A stretch of 35,535 nucleotides of DNA from a virus: the IMG/VR virus record IMGVR_UViG_3300042882_001042, positions 1 through 35,535 of that record, one strand, 5' to 3'. A program made the position numbers and the translations under genes. A model generated the notes under the pieces. The model saw only the letters and a list, made by a program, of their open reading frames with translations. It did no database searches and was not told where the DNA came from. Positions within the stretch are counted from its first letter, which is position 1; every line of letters starts with the position of its first letter. Positions 5,075 to 10,897 of this stretch are shown here, piece by piece.

Positions 5075-5111
5075 GCCCGAAAGTTTGAAGGTGCAACTCC
5101 TTCTAGGGGTA
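5039..5111 (+). tRNA. trnL: tRNA-Leu (TAG), overlapping the HNH gene
   Basis: The acceptor GCCCCTA pairs with TAGGGGT. The stem TTCGG/CCGAA closes TTTAGGC, giving anticodon TAG at 5072-5074. The D-arm is GAG-GAACAGGAGA-CTC and the T-arm GAAGG TGCAACT CCTTC, where the loop lacks the usual second T. The first 36 bases are also the 3' end of the upstream HNH gene. Confidence 0.82.
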
Positions 5112-5117
5112 CAACAT

Positions 5118-5209
5118 ACATTATCATAACTCGGTGTGATACACCGCCCACTACCTCCTTAAACAACGTGGGAACTGCGGTTCTCCCAATGTGGCCGAAG
5201 TGATGATGT
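5118..5209 (+). ncRNA. candidate small RNA with multi-helix junction
   Basis: Bases 5118-5126 pair with 5201-5209 (9 bp, one G-T). Inside are CGGTGT-GAT-ACACCG (5132-5146), CCCAC/GTGGG (5147-5151/5168-5172) and GAAC-TGCG-GTTC (5172-5183). No canonical T-loop or anticodon loop is visible, so it is not scored as a tRNA. Confidence 0.5.
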
Positions 5210-5212
5210 TTT

Positions 5213-5310
5213 AAGAAACAGAGAAAAATCTGGACAGCGAAAGCAGGATAGACCTTGGACAGTTTCTTTTAGTAGTTTAAGAGACAGAGTTGACTTCTAC
5301 TTAAAAAAAA
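5213..5310 (+). ncRNA. second structured spacer RNA
   Basis: AAGAAAC (5213-5219) pairs with GTTTCTT (5262-5268) around a GC-GAAA-GC hairpin, then AGTAG (5271-5275) pairs with CTACT (5297-5301), followed by an A-run. Together with 5118-5209 this fills a 210-base gap with no protein gene. Confidence 0.35.
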
Positions 5311-5324
5311 ATACTCTGCGACAG

Positions 5325-5407
5325 GCTTCCGTCGCATAGAGGTTGATTGCACCTGATTTGTAATCAGGAACCGAAAGGTCACGTTGGTTCGAATCCAATC
5401 GGAAGCT
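5325..5407 (+). tRNA. trnT: tRNA-Thr (TGT) with a long variable arm
   Basis: The acceptor GCTTCCG pairs perfectly with CGGAAGC. The stem CCTGA/TCAGG closes TTTGTAA, giving TGT. Between the anticodon stem and the T-stem lie 14 bases, AACCGAAAGGTCAC, which form an ACC-GAAA-GGT hairpin. Ordinary tRNA-Thr is class I with a 4-5 base variable loop, so this is atypical. The T-arm GTTGG TTCGAAT CCAAT is canonical. Confidence 0.85.
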
Positions 5408-5413
5408 CAAAAT

Positions 5414-5493
5414 ATCCTCGTGGTGGAACTGGTATACACGACAGGCTTAAAACTTGTTGCTTAGGCATGTGAGTTCGACTCTCACCGGGGATA
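5414..5493 (+). tRNA. trnL: tRNA-Leu (TAA)
   Basis: The acceptor ATCCTCG pairs with CGGGGAT. The stem ACAGG/CTTGT closes CTTAAAA, giving TAA. The D-arm is GTGGTGGAACTGGTATACAC, the variable arm TGCTTAGGCA and the T-loop TTCGACT: a normal class II tRNA-Leu. Confidence 0.93.
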
Positions 5494-5495
5494 CA

Positions 5496-5601
5496 AAATA
5501 TTAAACATTAAAGAGACATTGCAGAAGTAAACCAGTGTGGCACACGTAAAATTGGACCCGTTGAAAATGTGAGGTGATAGACCACCAAATGTTTAATATT
5601 T
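5496..5601 (+). ncRNA. candidate small RNA closed by a 14-bp perfect stem
   Basis: Bases 5496-5509 (AAATATTAAACATT) and 5588-5601 (AATGTTTAATATTT) are perfect inverted repeats enclosing 78 bases. The interior holds GTGT-GGC-ACAC and GGTG/CACC hairpins. There is no coding frame and only a weak T-tract follows. Confidence 0.5.
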
Positions 5602-5662
5602 CTTTTAATTATAAAAAGTGTAAATTATCAATATGAAAAACCAAAATCCGAACTCCACGTAG

Positions 5663-5681
5663 TACTTGACTAGTTCAAGTA
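5663..5681 (+). promoter_or_regulatory. hairpin just upstream of a start codon
   Basis: TACTTGA (5663-5669) pairs with TCAAGTA (5675-5681), ending two bases before the ATG at 5684. A nine-codon ORF (5632-5661, MKNQNPNST) stops just before it, so translation of that ORF could open or bypass the hairpin. Confidence 0.45.
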
Positions 5682-5683
5682 TT

Positions 5684-5914
5684 ATGACTCAGAAATTGAG
5701 AATTTGGAGAGTAGTTCCCGTTAGAAACGGTGTTCAGGCTCCCACTTTTTTTGTGGAAACCACAGAAGAAGGACGTGAGAAGGCAGAGGAATCTGCGATT
5801 AAACAAGCAAGGTTAAAAACCGGCTTAGGAAAGTTCAAGGAATGGAACTTTAGATTGGAGAAACTCTCTGTGAGGGTGGATAAATTTGGTCGGTATGTTA
5901 AACACCACCAATAA
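5684..5914 (+). CDS. hypothetical protein (76 aa)
   Basis: Basic protein of unknown function: a beta-type start (MTQKLRIWRVVPVRNGVQAP), an Ala/Glu-rich helix (EEGREKAEESAIKQARLK), then a C-terminal FRLEKLSVRVDKFGRYV segment. The ATG at 5684 is preferred over an upstream TTG because the TTG lies inside the hairpin arm just before it. No membrane segment. It sits among tRNAs, directly before a pseudoknot-forming 3' region. Confidence 0.62.
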   Translation: MTQKLRIWRVVPVRNGVQAPTFFVETTEEGREKAEESAIKQARLKTGLGKFKEWNFRLEKLSVRVDKFGRYVKHHQ

Positions 5915-5933
5915 GGTTCAGTAAAAACCGCTG

Positions 5934-5962
5934 AGGGTTTTAAATTACTCAGTGTACTTTTT
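5934..5962 (+). promoter_or_regulatory. H-type pseudoknot
   Basis: Stem 1 is AAAACC (5934-5939)/GGTTTT (5946-5951). Stem 2 is CTGAG (5941-5945)/CTCAG (5958-5962). Loops are 1, 0 and 6 bases, the last A/T-rich. It lies 20 bases after a stop codon, between that gene and a tRNA. Confidence 0.45.
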
Positions 5963-6005
5963 AGGTTAAAGTCATGTAGGGTGTTTACACCAAAACCTAA
6001 TTTTT

Positions 6006-6080
6006 GTCCTTGTAGCTAAATTGGTGAAGGCGCTCGGCTCATAACCGAGAGATATGCAGGTTCGATGCCTGCCGAGGACA
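6006..6080 (+). tRNA. tRNA-Met or tRNA-Ile2 (CAT)
   Basis: The acceptor GTCCTTG pairs with CGAGGAC. The stem CTCGG/CCGAG closes CTCATAA, giving CAT. The T-arm GCAGG TTCGATG CCTGC is good. It is the third CAT tRNA here, so Met versus lysidine-modified Ile cannot be decided by eye. A T8 run follows. Confidence 0.88.
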
Positions 6081-6120
6081 CAATTTTTTTTGTATTTAAT
6101 TGATATTTTTTGAATTTGTT

Positions 6121-6148
6121 AACCCTCAATGAAAATTGGGGGTTTTTT
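6121..6148 (+). terminator. intrinsic terminator of the tRNA region
   Basis: AACCCTCAAT (6121-6130) pairs over 10 bp with ATTGGGGGTT (6135-6144) around a GAAA tetraloop and is followed by T. Confidence 0.85.
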
Positions 6149-6149
6149 A

Positions 6150-6180
6150 TTTGGTGGTATGAAAAAAAGTATTATCTTTG
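6150..6180 (+). promoter_or_regulatory. host-type promoter
   Basis: TTTG (6150-6153), 19 bases, TATCTTTG (6173-6180). It begins right after the terminator and fixes the downstream start at 6197. Confidence 0.9.
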
Positions 6181-6196
6181 TCAAAAATATAATATT

Positions 6197-6742
6197 ATGA
6201 AATTAAATTTAAATTCAATCAGTTCAAAACTGTACAGATGGTTCTACGGAACAAAAGAATTACCTAACAACTTATGTCCATATTTTTGGAAACTAGTGTT
6301 GGCTTGGTTAGTGTTAATCCCTTATTCATTAGTATGTCTTCCAGTGATACTTACAGAGATTTATGATAAGGAATATAAATACAATGATAATAGTACCGGA
6401 AAACGTATTGGACTTAGTGCTATAATTTACGGTATGATATTTTGTATTTTATGTATGATATCTGTTTTTGGGTTATTTTTTATCAAACCTGAAAAAGGTG
6501 GTTTATATGAATTTTTGGCCTTTTTTGGAGTGTTTGTATGGTTAGTTGCAATTGTGATAGGTGTAATTGAAGGTACAAAGGCCTTTAAAGAATGGAACTA
6601 TAGACGTAAGATAAAATACGATGAGTATGGTAGACGAATTTGGAATCAACCAAAAGAAGAAAAGACCTATTTGGTGGTAGAATTCGCCAAAGCAAAATAT
6701 AACAAATACTGTCCTAAAATTGATTGGATAGATAAAAAATAA
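6197..6742 (+). CDS. phage membrane protein, unknown function (181 aa)
   Basis: Predicted inner-membrane protein with three hydrophobic segments: about residues 30-52 (FWKLVLAWLVLIPYSLVCLP), 75-98 (IIYGMIFCILCMISVFGLFF) and 107-127 (LAFFGVFVWLVAIVIGVIEG). A basic cytosolic tail follows (KEWNYRRKIKYDEYGRRIW). The ATG at 6197 lies 17 bases after a consensus -7 element; an in-frame upstream extension would cover the terminator and promoter and is rejected. A strong host-type promoter suggests early expression and perhaps a role at the host envelope. No named family recognised. Confidence 0.75.
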   Translation: MKLNLNSISSKLYRWFYGTKELPNNLCPYFWKLVLAWLVLIPYSLVCLPVILTEIYDKEYKYNDNSTGKRIGLSAIIYGMIFCILCMISVFGLFFIKPEKGGLYEFLAFFGVFVWLVAIVIGVIEGTKAFKEWNYRRKIKYDEYGRRIWNQPKEEKTYLVVEFAKAKYNKYCPKIDWIDKK

Positions 6743-6747
6743 AAAAT

Positions 6748-7356
6748 ATGATAGATAATATTGACGTAGTAAAATCCTTATTGAATTTTTCCGAACCGGG
6801 AGACTTCTATATGTTGTATGTGTTCAAAAGGAAGAAAGACCAACCTGAAGGTGAGAGAGATAATCACCAATCAGTAAGAACAATTAAGACTTACTGCGTT
6901 GATAGTATTGAATATCTTGATAGACGATATGATGAGATTAAACAACTTTGTGAGATGTTTAAAGCTCGAGCATATATCCACGTACAAAAACAAAATCATA
7001 AAGATGTGTCTTTGGAAATGTTGTCATCATTAGCTCAAAGAATTAAAAACGGAGCTCAAAATCAAAAAGGATTATTTGATTCTGTTGTAGGTCAAATTAA
7101 AACTCAAGAAAAAAGATGGATTGTAGATATTGATACTAAGGATAAAAAATTCCTTAGAGATATTACTATGGATTTGATGTATATTTTACCTTTAGGGGAT
7201 AAAGTTGAAAAAGTAGTTCCAACTAAAAATGGGTATCATTTAATCACAAGTAAATTCAATGTTATGGAATTTAAAGACAAATACCCGGACGTTGACATCC
7301 AAAAAAAGAACCCAACCTTATTGTATTACCCTAACATATTAGATGATGGAAATTAA
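6748..7356 (+). CDS. hypothetical protein with VDID and TKNGYH motifs (202 aa)
   Basis: Starts 5 bases after the previous stop, so same operon. The N-terminal half is mixed alpha/beta. The C-terminal half has WIVDID (about residues 128-133) and PTKNGYHLITSKF (about 162-174). A DxD acidic pair followed by a Gly-x-His strand resembles in outline the active site of archaeo-eukaryotic primase-like nucleotidyl enzymes, but the rest is not recognisable and this is a motif-level resemblance only. No membrane segment. It overlaps the next gene by 14 bases. Confidence 0.65.
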   Translation: MIDNIDVVKSLLNFSEPGDFYMLYVFKRKKDQPEGERDNHQSVRTIKTYCVDSIEYLDRRYDEIKQLCEMFKARAYIHVQKQNHKDVSLEMLSSLAQRIKNGAQNQKGLFDSVVGQIKTQEKRWIVDIDTKDKKFLRDITMDLMYILPLGDKVEKVVPTKNGYHLITSKFNVMEFKDKYPDVDIQKKNPTLLYYPNILDDGN

Positions 7357-7687
7357 AGAACCTGATTTCTTCAAACAGAGGAAAACAAAAATTAAAAAAA
7401 TAGTTAAAGAGTATAAGACAGCAACTCGTCTTGAAATATTTGAAGGAGTTAGAGATAATTTTATCTTTGGATTCCTTGGAGCGATGTTGGTTGTATCTAT
7501 TGCAACAAGAACTGACATAGCGGTTTTCTTGGGATATCTCACATATTACTTCTTTATGGGTAAAATTGTGAACCGTCCAAAGTATGTTACGGACTTAGGT
7601 AAATTGATTGTTTTTCCAATACCATCGGCTCTTGGGGCGTTTACTGGTTATAAATTATCATATATTATACTACAAATGATAACGTAA
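7343..7687 (+). CDS. small membrane protein (114 aa)
   Basis: It overlaps the previous gene by 14 bases; two consecutive ATGs (7343, 7346) are possible starts. A basic amphipathic N-terminus (KQRKTKIKKIVKEYK) precedes hydrophobic segments at about residues 42-57 (FIFGFLGAMLVVSIAT), 60-74 (IAVFLGYLTYYFFMG) and 88-112 (LIVFPIPSALGAFTGYKLSY). Probably an inner-membrane protein with 2-3 passes. Function unknown; it forms an operon with 6197 and 6748. Confidence 0.65.
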   Translation: MMEIKEPDFFKQRKTKIKKIVKEYKTATRLEIFEGVRDNFIFGFLGAMLVVSIATRTDIAVFLGYLTYYFFMGKIVNRPKYVTDLGKLIVFPIPSALGAFTGYKLSYIILQMIT

Positions 7688-7690
7688 TGA

Positions 7691-7698
7691 TATTTATA
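7691..7698 (+). promoter_or_regulatory. late-type box TATTTATA
   Basis: Exact match, 19 bases before the ATG at 7718. Confidence 0.6.
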
Positions 7699-7717
7699 GT
7701 CAAACAAAATAGAAACT

Positions 7718-8185
7718 ATGTCAGAAACTAAAATTACAATGACCAAAGAACAACTCTTTAGGGCAATGAGATTGAGTGAGCAAGAAAATAAAAAAGAGGA
7801 AAATACTAGTATTAAAACTAATTCAGGGTTTAAAGGGATGGTTTCATCATTATTACATTCTCAAACTCAAGTACACATTTTTCATTTACAAACAAAATCA
7901 TACTCAGAACATAAAGCGTTACAAGGATATTACGAAGGTATCGACGCACTTGTGGATGGGATAATTGAAAGTTATCAAGGAAAATATGATGTTATTAAAC
8001 AATATGACTCATTTAAACCTGAAGAATATAAAAGTTCTGAACAAGTAATTAATTACTTCAAATCATTAGATGATATGATTGATAAAAACAGAAAAAGCGT
8101 TAAAGAATCATATATTCAAAACCAAATTGATACTGTCCAAGAATTAATATATTCAACACTGTATAAATTAAGATTTTTAAAATAA
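7718..8185 (+). CDS. Dps/ferritin-like four-helix protein (DUF5856-like)
   Basis: 155 residues, entirely helical in character. After a charged N-terminus comes a Dps-like helix: LHSQTQVHIFHLQTKSYSEH at about residues 47-66, then ALQGYYEGIDALVDGIIESY. The spacing of His and Asp/Glu residues (QVHIFHLQTKSYSEHKAL... GIDALVD) resembles a Dps or ferritin-like helix pair, as in phage proteins grouped in DUF5856. Whether iron or DNA is bound cannot be said. It has a late-type box, so it may be virion-associated or protect DNA late in infection. Confidence 0.7.
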   Translation: MSETKITMTKEQLFRAMRLSEQENKKEENTSIKTNSGFKGMVSSLLHSQTQVHIFHLQTKSYSEHKALQGYYEGIDALVDGIIESYQGKYDVIKQYDSFKPEEYKSSEQVINYFKSLDDMIDKNRKSVKESYIQNQIDTVQELIYSTLYKLRFLK

Positions 8186-8189
8186 AACA

Positions 8190-8221
8190 TTTGACATATT
8201 GGTATAATATTTGTATCTTTG
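8190..8221 (+). promoter_or_regulatory. host-type promoter of the lipoprotein gene
   Basis: TTTG (8190-8193), 20 bases, TATCTTTG (8214-8221), the best kind of Bacteroidota promoter match. Confidence 0.9.
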
Positions 8222-8257
8222 TAATCTAATTAATAATTAATATTTAAAACAAAAAAC

Positions 8258-8434
8258 ATGAAGAAAATTTTCGTATTATTGACTGTCTTGACATTAACAT
8301 TAGTGTCTTGTAAAAAAGAAACTAAATCTGAAACAACTACTGAAGTTGTTGATTCAACTGCCGTAGCTACTGATTCTGTTGCTATTGATTCTGTTGAAGT
8401 TGAAACAACAGAAGTTGTTGAAGAAAAAAAATAA
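8258..8434 (+). CDS. small lipoprotein (58 aa)
   Basis: Begins MKKIFVLLTVLTLTLVSC: a basic n-region, a hydrophobic core and a lipobox LVSC with the lipidated Cys at residue 18. The mature part is about 40 residues, acidic and Thr/Val/Ser-rich (KKETKSETTTEVV...), with repeated DSVA/DSVE units. It should be anchored to the cell envelope. It has its own consensus host-type promoter and an intrinsic terminator, hence a single-gene unit made early with host polymerase. By analogy with phage lipoproteins such as T5 Llp it could block superinfection, but that is inference only. Confidence 0.85.
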   Translation: MKKIFVLLTVLTLTLVSCKKETKSETTTEVVDSTAVATDSVAIDSVEVETTEVVEEKK

Positions 8435-8452
8435 TAACAGTTACTGAAAAAC

Positions 8453-8480
8453 AAAAAACCCATCATATGATGGGTTTTTT
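8453..8480. terminator. bidirectional terminator
   Basis: A 14-bp perfect inverted repeat, AAAAAACCCATCAT/ATGATGGGTTTTTT, between the convergent lipoprotein and M15 peptidase genes; T-tracts on both strands. Confidence 0.9.
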
Positions 8481-9149
8481 TTATTTTAATAATTCTTTAA
8501 TTCGGTCAATATCTTCTTTAAGACCAGCCATATCTAAAACATTAAACGTATTATATTCACCTTTACTATCTTTCCCTACAATTGACTTAGCCATATTACT
8601 GGCAATTGATGATAAGTAACCACCTTCTTTTGGTGGTGTTTCAGTTCCTGAGTCCTCTGTTGACGATGGAGATGATGACGATGATGATGATGCGGTATTT
8701 GACTTTTTAGATACATGAACATGGTTGTCATGGTCTTTCATACCAAATGTTAAAACAACTTTATCATTACCTGATTCTGCAACATTTTTAATATACCCTA
8801 ATTTAACTAATTCCCCAACTAATTTATCAGCATCGGCTCTATTTTTTAGACTAACGGCTTTTCCGTTAATCATTGCAATATCAACCGCATTTCCTGACTC
8901 ATGTCTTGTACCTGGTTTATGGCCTGAAACAGCTGTTGTGACATCTACTTTAAGATTTGCGTTTTTTGCAGCTGTTTGTACGTCTTGTAAAAGAGATACG
9001 TTAATATTATCATTTGAAGGTCTACTATTTCCAACGACTCCATCTTTAAAATCAACATTACTGTAGTTATCAACAGCTTCAGTTACTTTATTTTTTTTCA
9101 TATCAGAAATTATATCGTATAATCGAGTTATTTTTTTTAATTCATTCAT
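8481..9149 (-). CDS. M15-family peptidase (VanY-like), probable peptidoglycan hydrolase
   Basis: 222 residues. The central domain (about 40-147) has the zinc ligands of M15 peptidases: GTRHESGNAVDIA with H83 and D90, and HDNHVHVS with H143/H145. These enzymes cleave peptidoglycan stem-peptide bonds, so a role in cell-wall penetration or lysis is likely. A low-complexity Ser linker (147-165) leads to a C-terminal segment with a possible coiled coil (LKEDIDRIKELLK). There is no signal peptide. The start is preceded by TATTTATT three bases away, as for other late genes, which favours a virion-associated or late lysis protein. Confidence 0.85.
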   Translation of the reverse strand: MNELKKITRLYDIISDMKKNKVTEAVDNYSNVDFKDGVVGNSRPSNDNINVSLLQDVQTAAKNANLKVDVTTAVSGHKPGTRHESGNAVDIAMINGKAVSLKNRADADKLVGELVKLGYIKNVAESGNDKVVLTFGMKDHDNHVHVSKKSNTASSSSSSSPSSTEDSGTETPPKEGGYLSSIASNMAKSIVGKDSKGEYNTFNVLDMAGLKEDIDRIKELLK

Positions 9150-9152
9150 AAT

Positions 9153-9160
9153 AATAAATA
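9153..9160 (-). promoter_or_regulatory. late-type box TATTTATT
   Basis: On the minus strand, exactly 3 bases before the ATG at 9149. Confidence 0.65.
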
Positions 9161-9174
9161 CTTCAATATGGAAT

Positions 9175-9200
9175 AAAAAAAAATCCGACTAATTGTCGGA
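9175..9200 (-). terminator. intrinsic terminator of the minus-strand operon
   Basis: On the minus strand TCCGAC pairs with GTCGGA and is followed by nine T. The 5' arm lies in the last codons of the DUF2061 gene. Confidence 0.8.
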
Positions 9201-9596
9201 CTTCTTTGTGTATGTCAATCTTTTAACCTCAGGTGGAGTTGGTCTGTTAACACCTTCGTTTAATTGTACTCTATATTCAGGAGGAACAGTTGGGATAATT
9301 CTTGGTTTTGACACAGATGGAGAAGGTACTTTATTCCCATCTCTTGTGGTTTTTGTTTTATATCTTCTAACCGGATTAACTTTAACTAAACCATAACTTA
9401 TCCATCTATACCATATTCTTTCGTGAATGTAGTATTGAATTGGTTTGTAGAGTAATTCAATTACCCCAAAGGCGGCTCCAAATTCAATTTTACCTGTTAC
9501 GCCCCACATAATCAAAAATCCTATTAGAGTACTGATTATTCGATAACTTATTGTTTTTGCTAAATGTCGTTTAGCCGATACTTTAATTTGACTCAT
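9189..9596 (-). CDS. DUF2061 membrane protein (135 aa)
   Basis: The N-terminal 70 residues match the DUF2061 pattern: KRHLAKTISYRIISTLIGFL, then MWGVTGKIEFGAAFGVIELL, then KPIQYYIHERIWYRW, forming two hydrophobic helices. The C-terminal 65 residues are Pro/basic-rich and probably disordered in the cytosol (PSVSKPRIIPTVPPEYR). Members are small inner-membrane proteins of unknown function. It overlaps the upstream HAD gene by 14 bases, so they are co-translated. Confidence 0.8.
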   Translation of the reverse strand: MSQIKVSAKRHLAKTISYRIISTLIGFLIMWGVTGKIEFGAAFGVIELLYKPIQYYIHERIWYRWISYGLVKVNPVRRYKTKTTRDGNKVPSPSVSKPRIIPTVPPEYRVQLNEGVNRPTPPEVKRLTYTKKSDN

Positions 9597-9978
9597 ATGA
9601 ATTAATATTGTCCGGGATTGTAATATTTTTTAATCCCTCATCCCTTTTCAGGTTTATTCCAACTGCTCTTGGTATTTCCAAATTATCTGGGTCCAAATCA
9701 TTTAAGATTATTCGACTACCTCGACCACAATTCATTATAATTTGATTATGTTTTAAACCAATAACATTTAACTCATGTTCGGTTAATAGTCGATATGAAT
9801 CAGGACGGGCGGTTGTAACAATAATTACCGCACCGTTTGTAAATTGTTCATTTAGATAGTCAATTACATCTTGTATTGGTTCCGGAGGAGTTGAACTAAG
9901 TTCCGTAAATTTTCGATACTTTACTATTGTGCCATCAATATCGACAAAATAGGTAGGGTTTTTAATTACTTTACTCAT
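9583..9978 (-). CDS. HAD-like phosphatase (131 aa)
   Basis: HAD-fold hydrolase. Motif I is FVDIDGTI, with nucleophile D13 and acid/base D15; motif II is VTTARPDS (Thr); a late acidic motif is ILNDLDPDN. The compact size without a large cap domain suggests a small phosphorylated substrate such as a sugar or nucleotide; which one is unknown. It lies between the PspC and DUF2061 genes in a tightly packed minus-strand operon and overlaps the following gene by 14 bases. Confidence 0.8.
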   Translation of the reverse strand: MSKVIKNPTYFVDIDGTIVKYRKFTELSSTPPEPIQDVIDYLNEQFTNGAVIIVTTARPDSYRLLTEHELNVIGLKHNQIIMNCGRGSRIILNDLDPDNLEIPRAVGINLKRDEGLKNITIPDNINSYESN

Positions 9979-9979
9979 T

Positions 9980-10174
9980 TTAATATTTTGACTCTTTTGG
10001 CATAAAAATCCATAAAAGGAAGTATGTTAAAATAATTGGGAATGGTGTAAAAATTAATGCAAAAAATATTATTTTAACAAATACTTCATCAATATCAAAA
10101 TAATCTCCTAATCCACTGCAAACCCCTCCTAAATCTGAAGGAGTTTTTCTTTCTAATTTTTTCTTGTTACTCAT
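9980..10174 (-). CDS. PspC-domain membrane protein (64 aa)
   Basis: Almost exactly one PspC domain: LERKTPSDLGGVCSGLGDYF, then DIDEVFVKIIFFALIFTPFP and a second hydrophobic stretch ILTYFLLWIFMP. In bacteria PspC is a membrane-stress sensor that recruits phage-shock proteins. A stand-alone copy in a lytic-type phage could modulate the host response to membrane damage, which is inference. Its start overlaps the stop of the upstream HAD gene by 4 bases, so translation is coupled. Confidence 0.88.
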   Translation of the reverse strand: MSNKKKLERKTPSDLGGVCSGLGDYFDIDEVFVKIIFFALIFTPFPIILTYFLLWIFMPKESKY

Positions 10175-10740
10175 TTTAAATAATTTAATAATTGTTCTTT
10201 TATTCCGGATTGTTTGATTCCTTCATTTTCTCTTGGTGTTCTAACAAAATTAGTTAGTCCCCAGTTTCTTTTAAATCCATATCCATCGTCTTCACCTAAT
10301 GATAAATCATCAACACACACCCAATGTGTAATTTCAGGATGGTCAGTTAGATATTGTCTAACTTCTATACATCTTTGTTGTTCGTACATTGTTGACCTGA
10401 ACCATTCAAACTCATCAGGTTTATCACAACCTATGTATCGTTTGGTGAATGCGATTGGTTTTTTGATGATTCCTTCTGAAAGGTAATAATCACCAAGTTC
10501 TTCTAAAGTTCCATATAATCTCCAATCAGAGGAAACAACGATTTCTGCACCGGTTTCTTCCAATACCTGATTTAAGACCTTAACCGCCTTTTTATCGAAA
10601 TAATCAAAACGATATTTTGCTTCAACATCCGGGTCATTCATCACCAAAGATATATTGTCTTTTTTTCGTTTTTTTACACGACTTCCCCAATTATTCGCCA
10701 AACAGATAACACCATCGTTATCTAGGAATATTACTTTCAT
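10171..10740 (-). CDS. HAD-family hydrolase (189 aa)
   Basis: Motif I is FLDNDGVI (D6, D8), motif II is IVVSSDWRLYG (Ser/Thr), and the acidic motif near the C-terminus is VCVDDLSLGEDDG. This pattern resembles HAD domains associated with RNA-repair (Swiss-army-knife) proteins and small phage HAD phosphatases; the substrate is unknown. It overlaps the upstream small ORF by 23 bases and the downstream PspC gene by 4 bases, so all are one translationally coupled unit. Confidence 0.78.
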   Translation of the reverse strand: MKVIFLDNDGVICLANNWGSRVKKRKKDNISLVMNDPDVEAKYRFDYFDKKAVKVLNQVLEETGAEIVVSSDWRLYGTLEELGDYYLSEGIIKKPIAFTKRYIGCDKPDEFEWFRSTMYEQQRCIEVRQYLTDHPEITHWVCVDDLSLGEDDGYGFKRNWGLTNFVRTPRENEGIKQSGIKEQLLNYLK

Positions 10741-10897
10741 CTTCTAATTCTTTAAATATTTTTAACATTTCCGGGTCTGTCTCATTATAATATCTGATAT
10801 TCATATCATCCCAATTCTCTTTAATATCGTTTGGGTATAGACAACACCATCGCAAAAATACAAAAAATAATTTGATTCTTAATTTTAATTTTTTCAT
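10718..10897 (-). CDS. small ORF coupled to its neighbours (59 aa)
   Basis: A frame starting MKKLKLRIKLFFVFLRWCCL, basic then hydrophobic, followed by an acidic region (WDDMNIRYYNETDPEMLKIF). Its ATG overlaps the TGA of the upstream gene in an ATGA arrangement (10894-10897), and its 3' end overlaps the HAD start by 23 bases. This tight coupling on both sides argues it is real. The N-terminus could be a short membrane helix. Function unknown. Confidence 0.6.
   Translation of the reverse strand: MKKLKLRIKLFFVFLRWCCLYPNDIKENWDDMNIRYYNETDPEMLKIFKELEDESNIPR

Noticed and set aside
6110-6196. N-terminal extension of the membrane protein at 6197
   Set aside because: It would encode across an intrinsic terminator and a consensus promoter.
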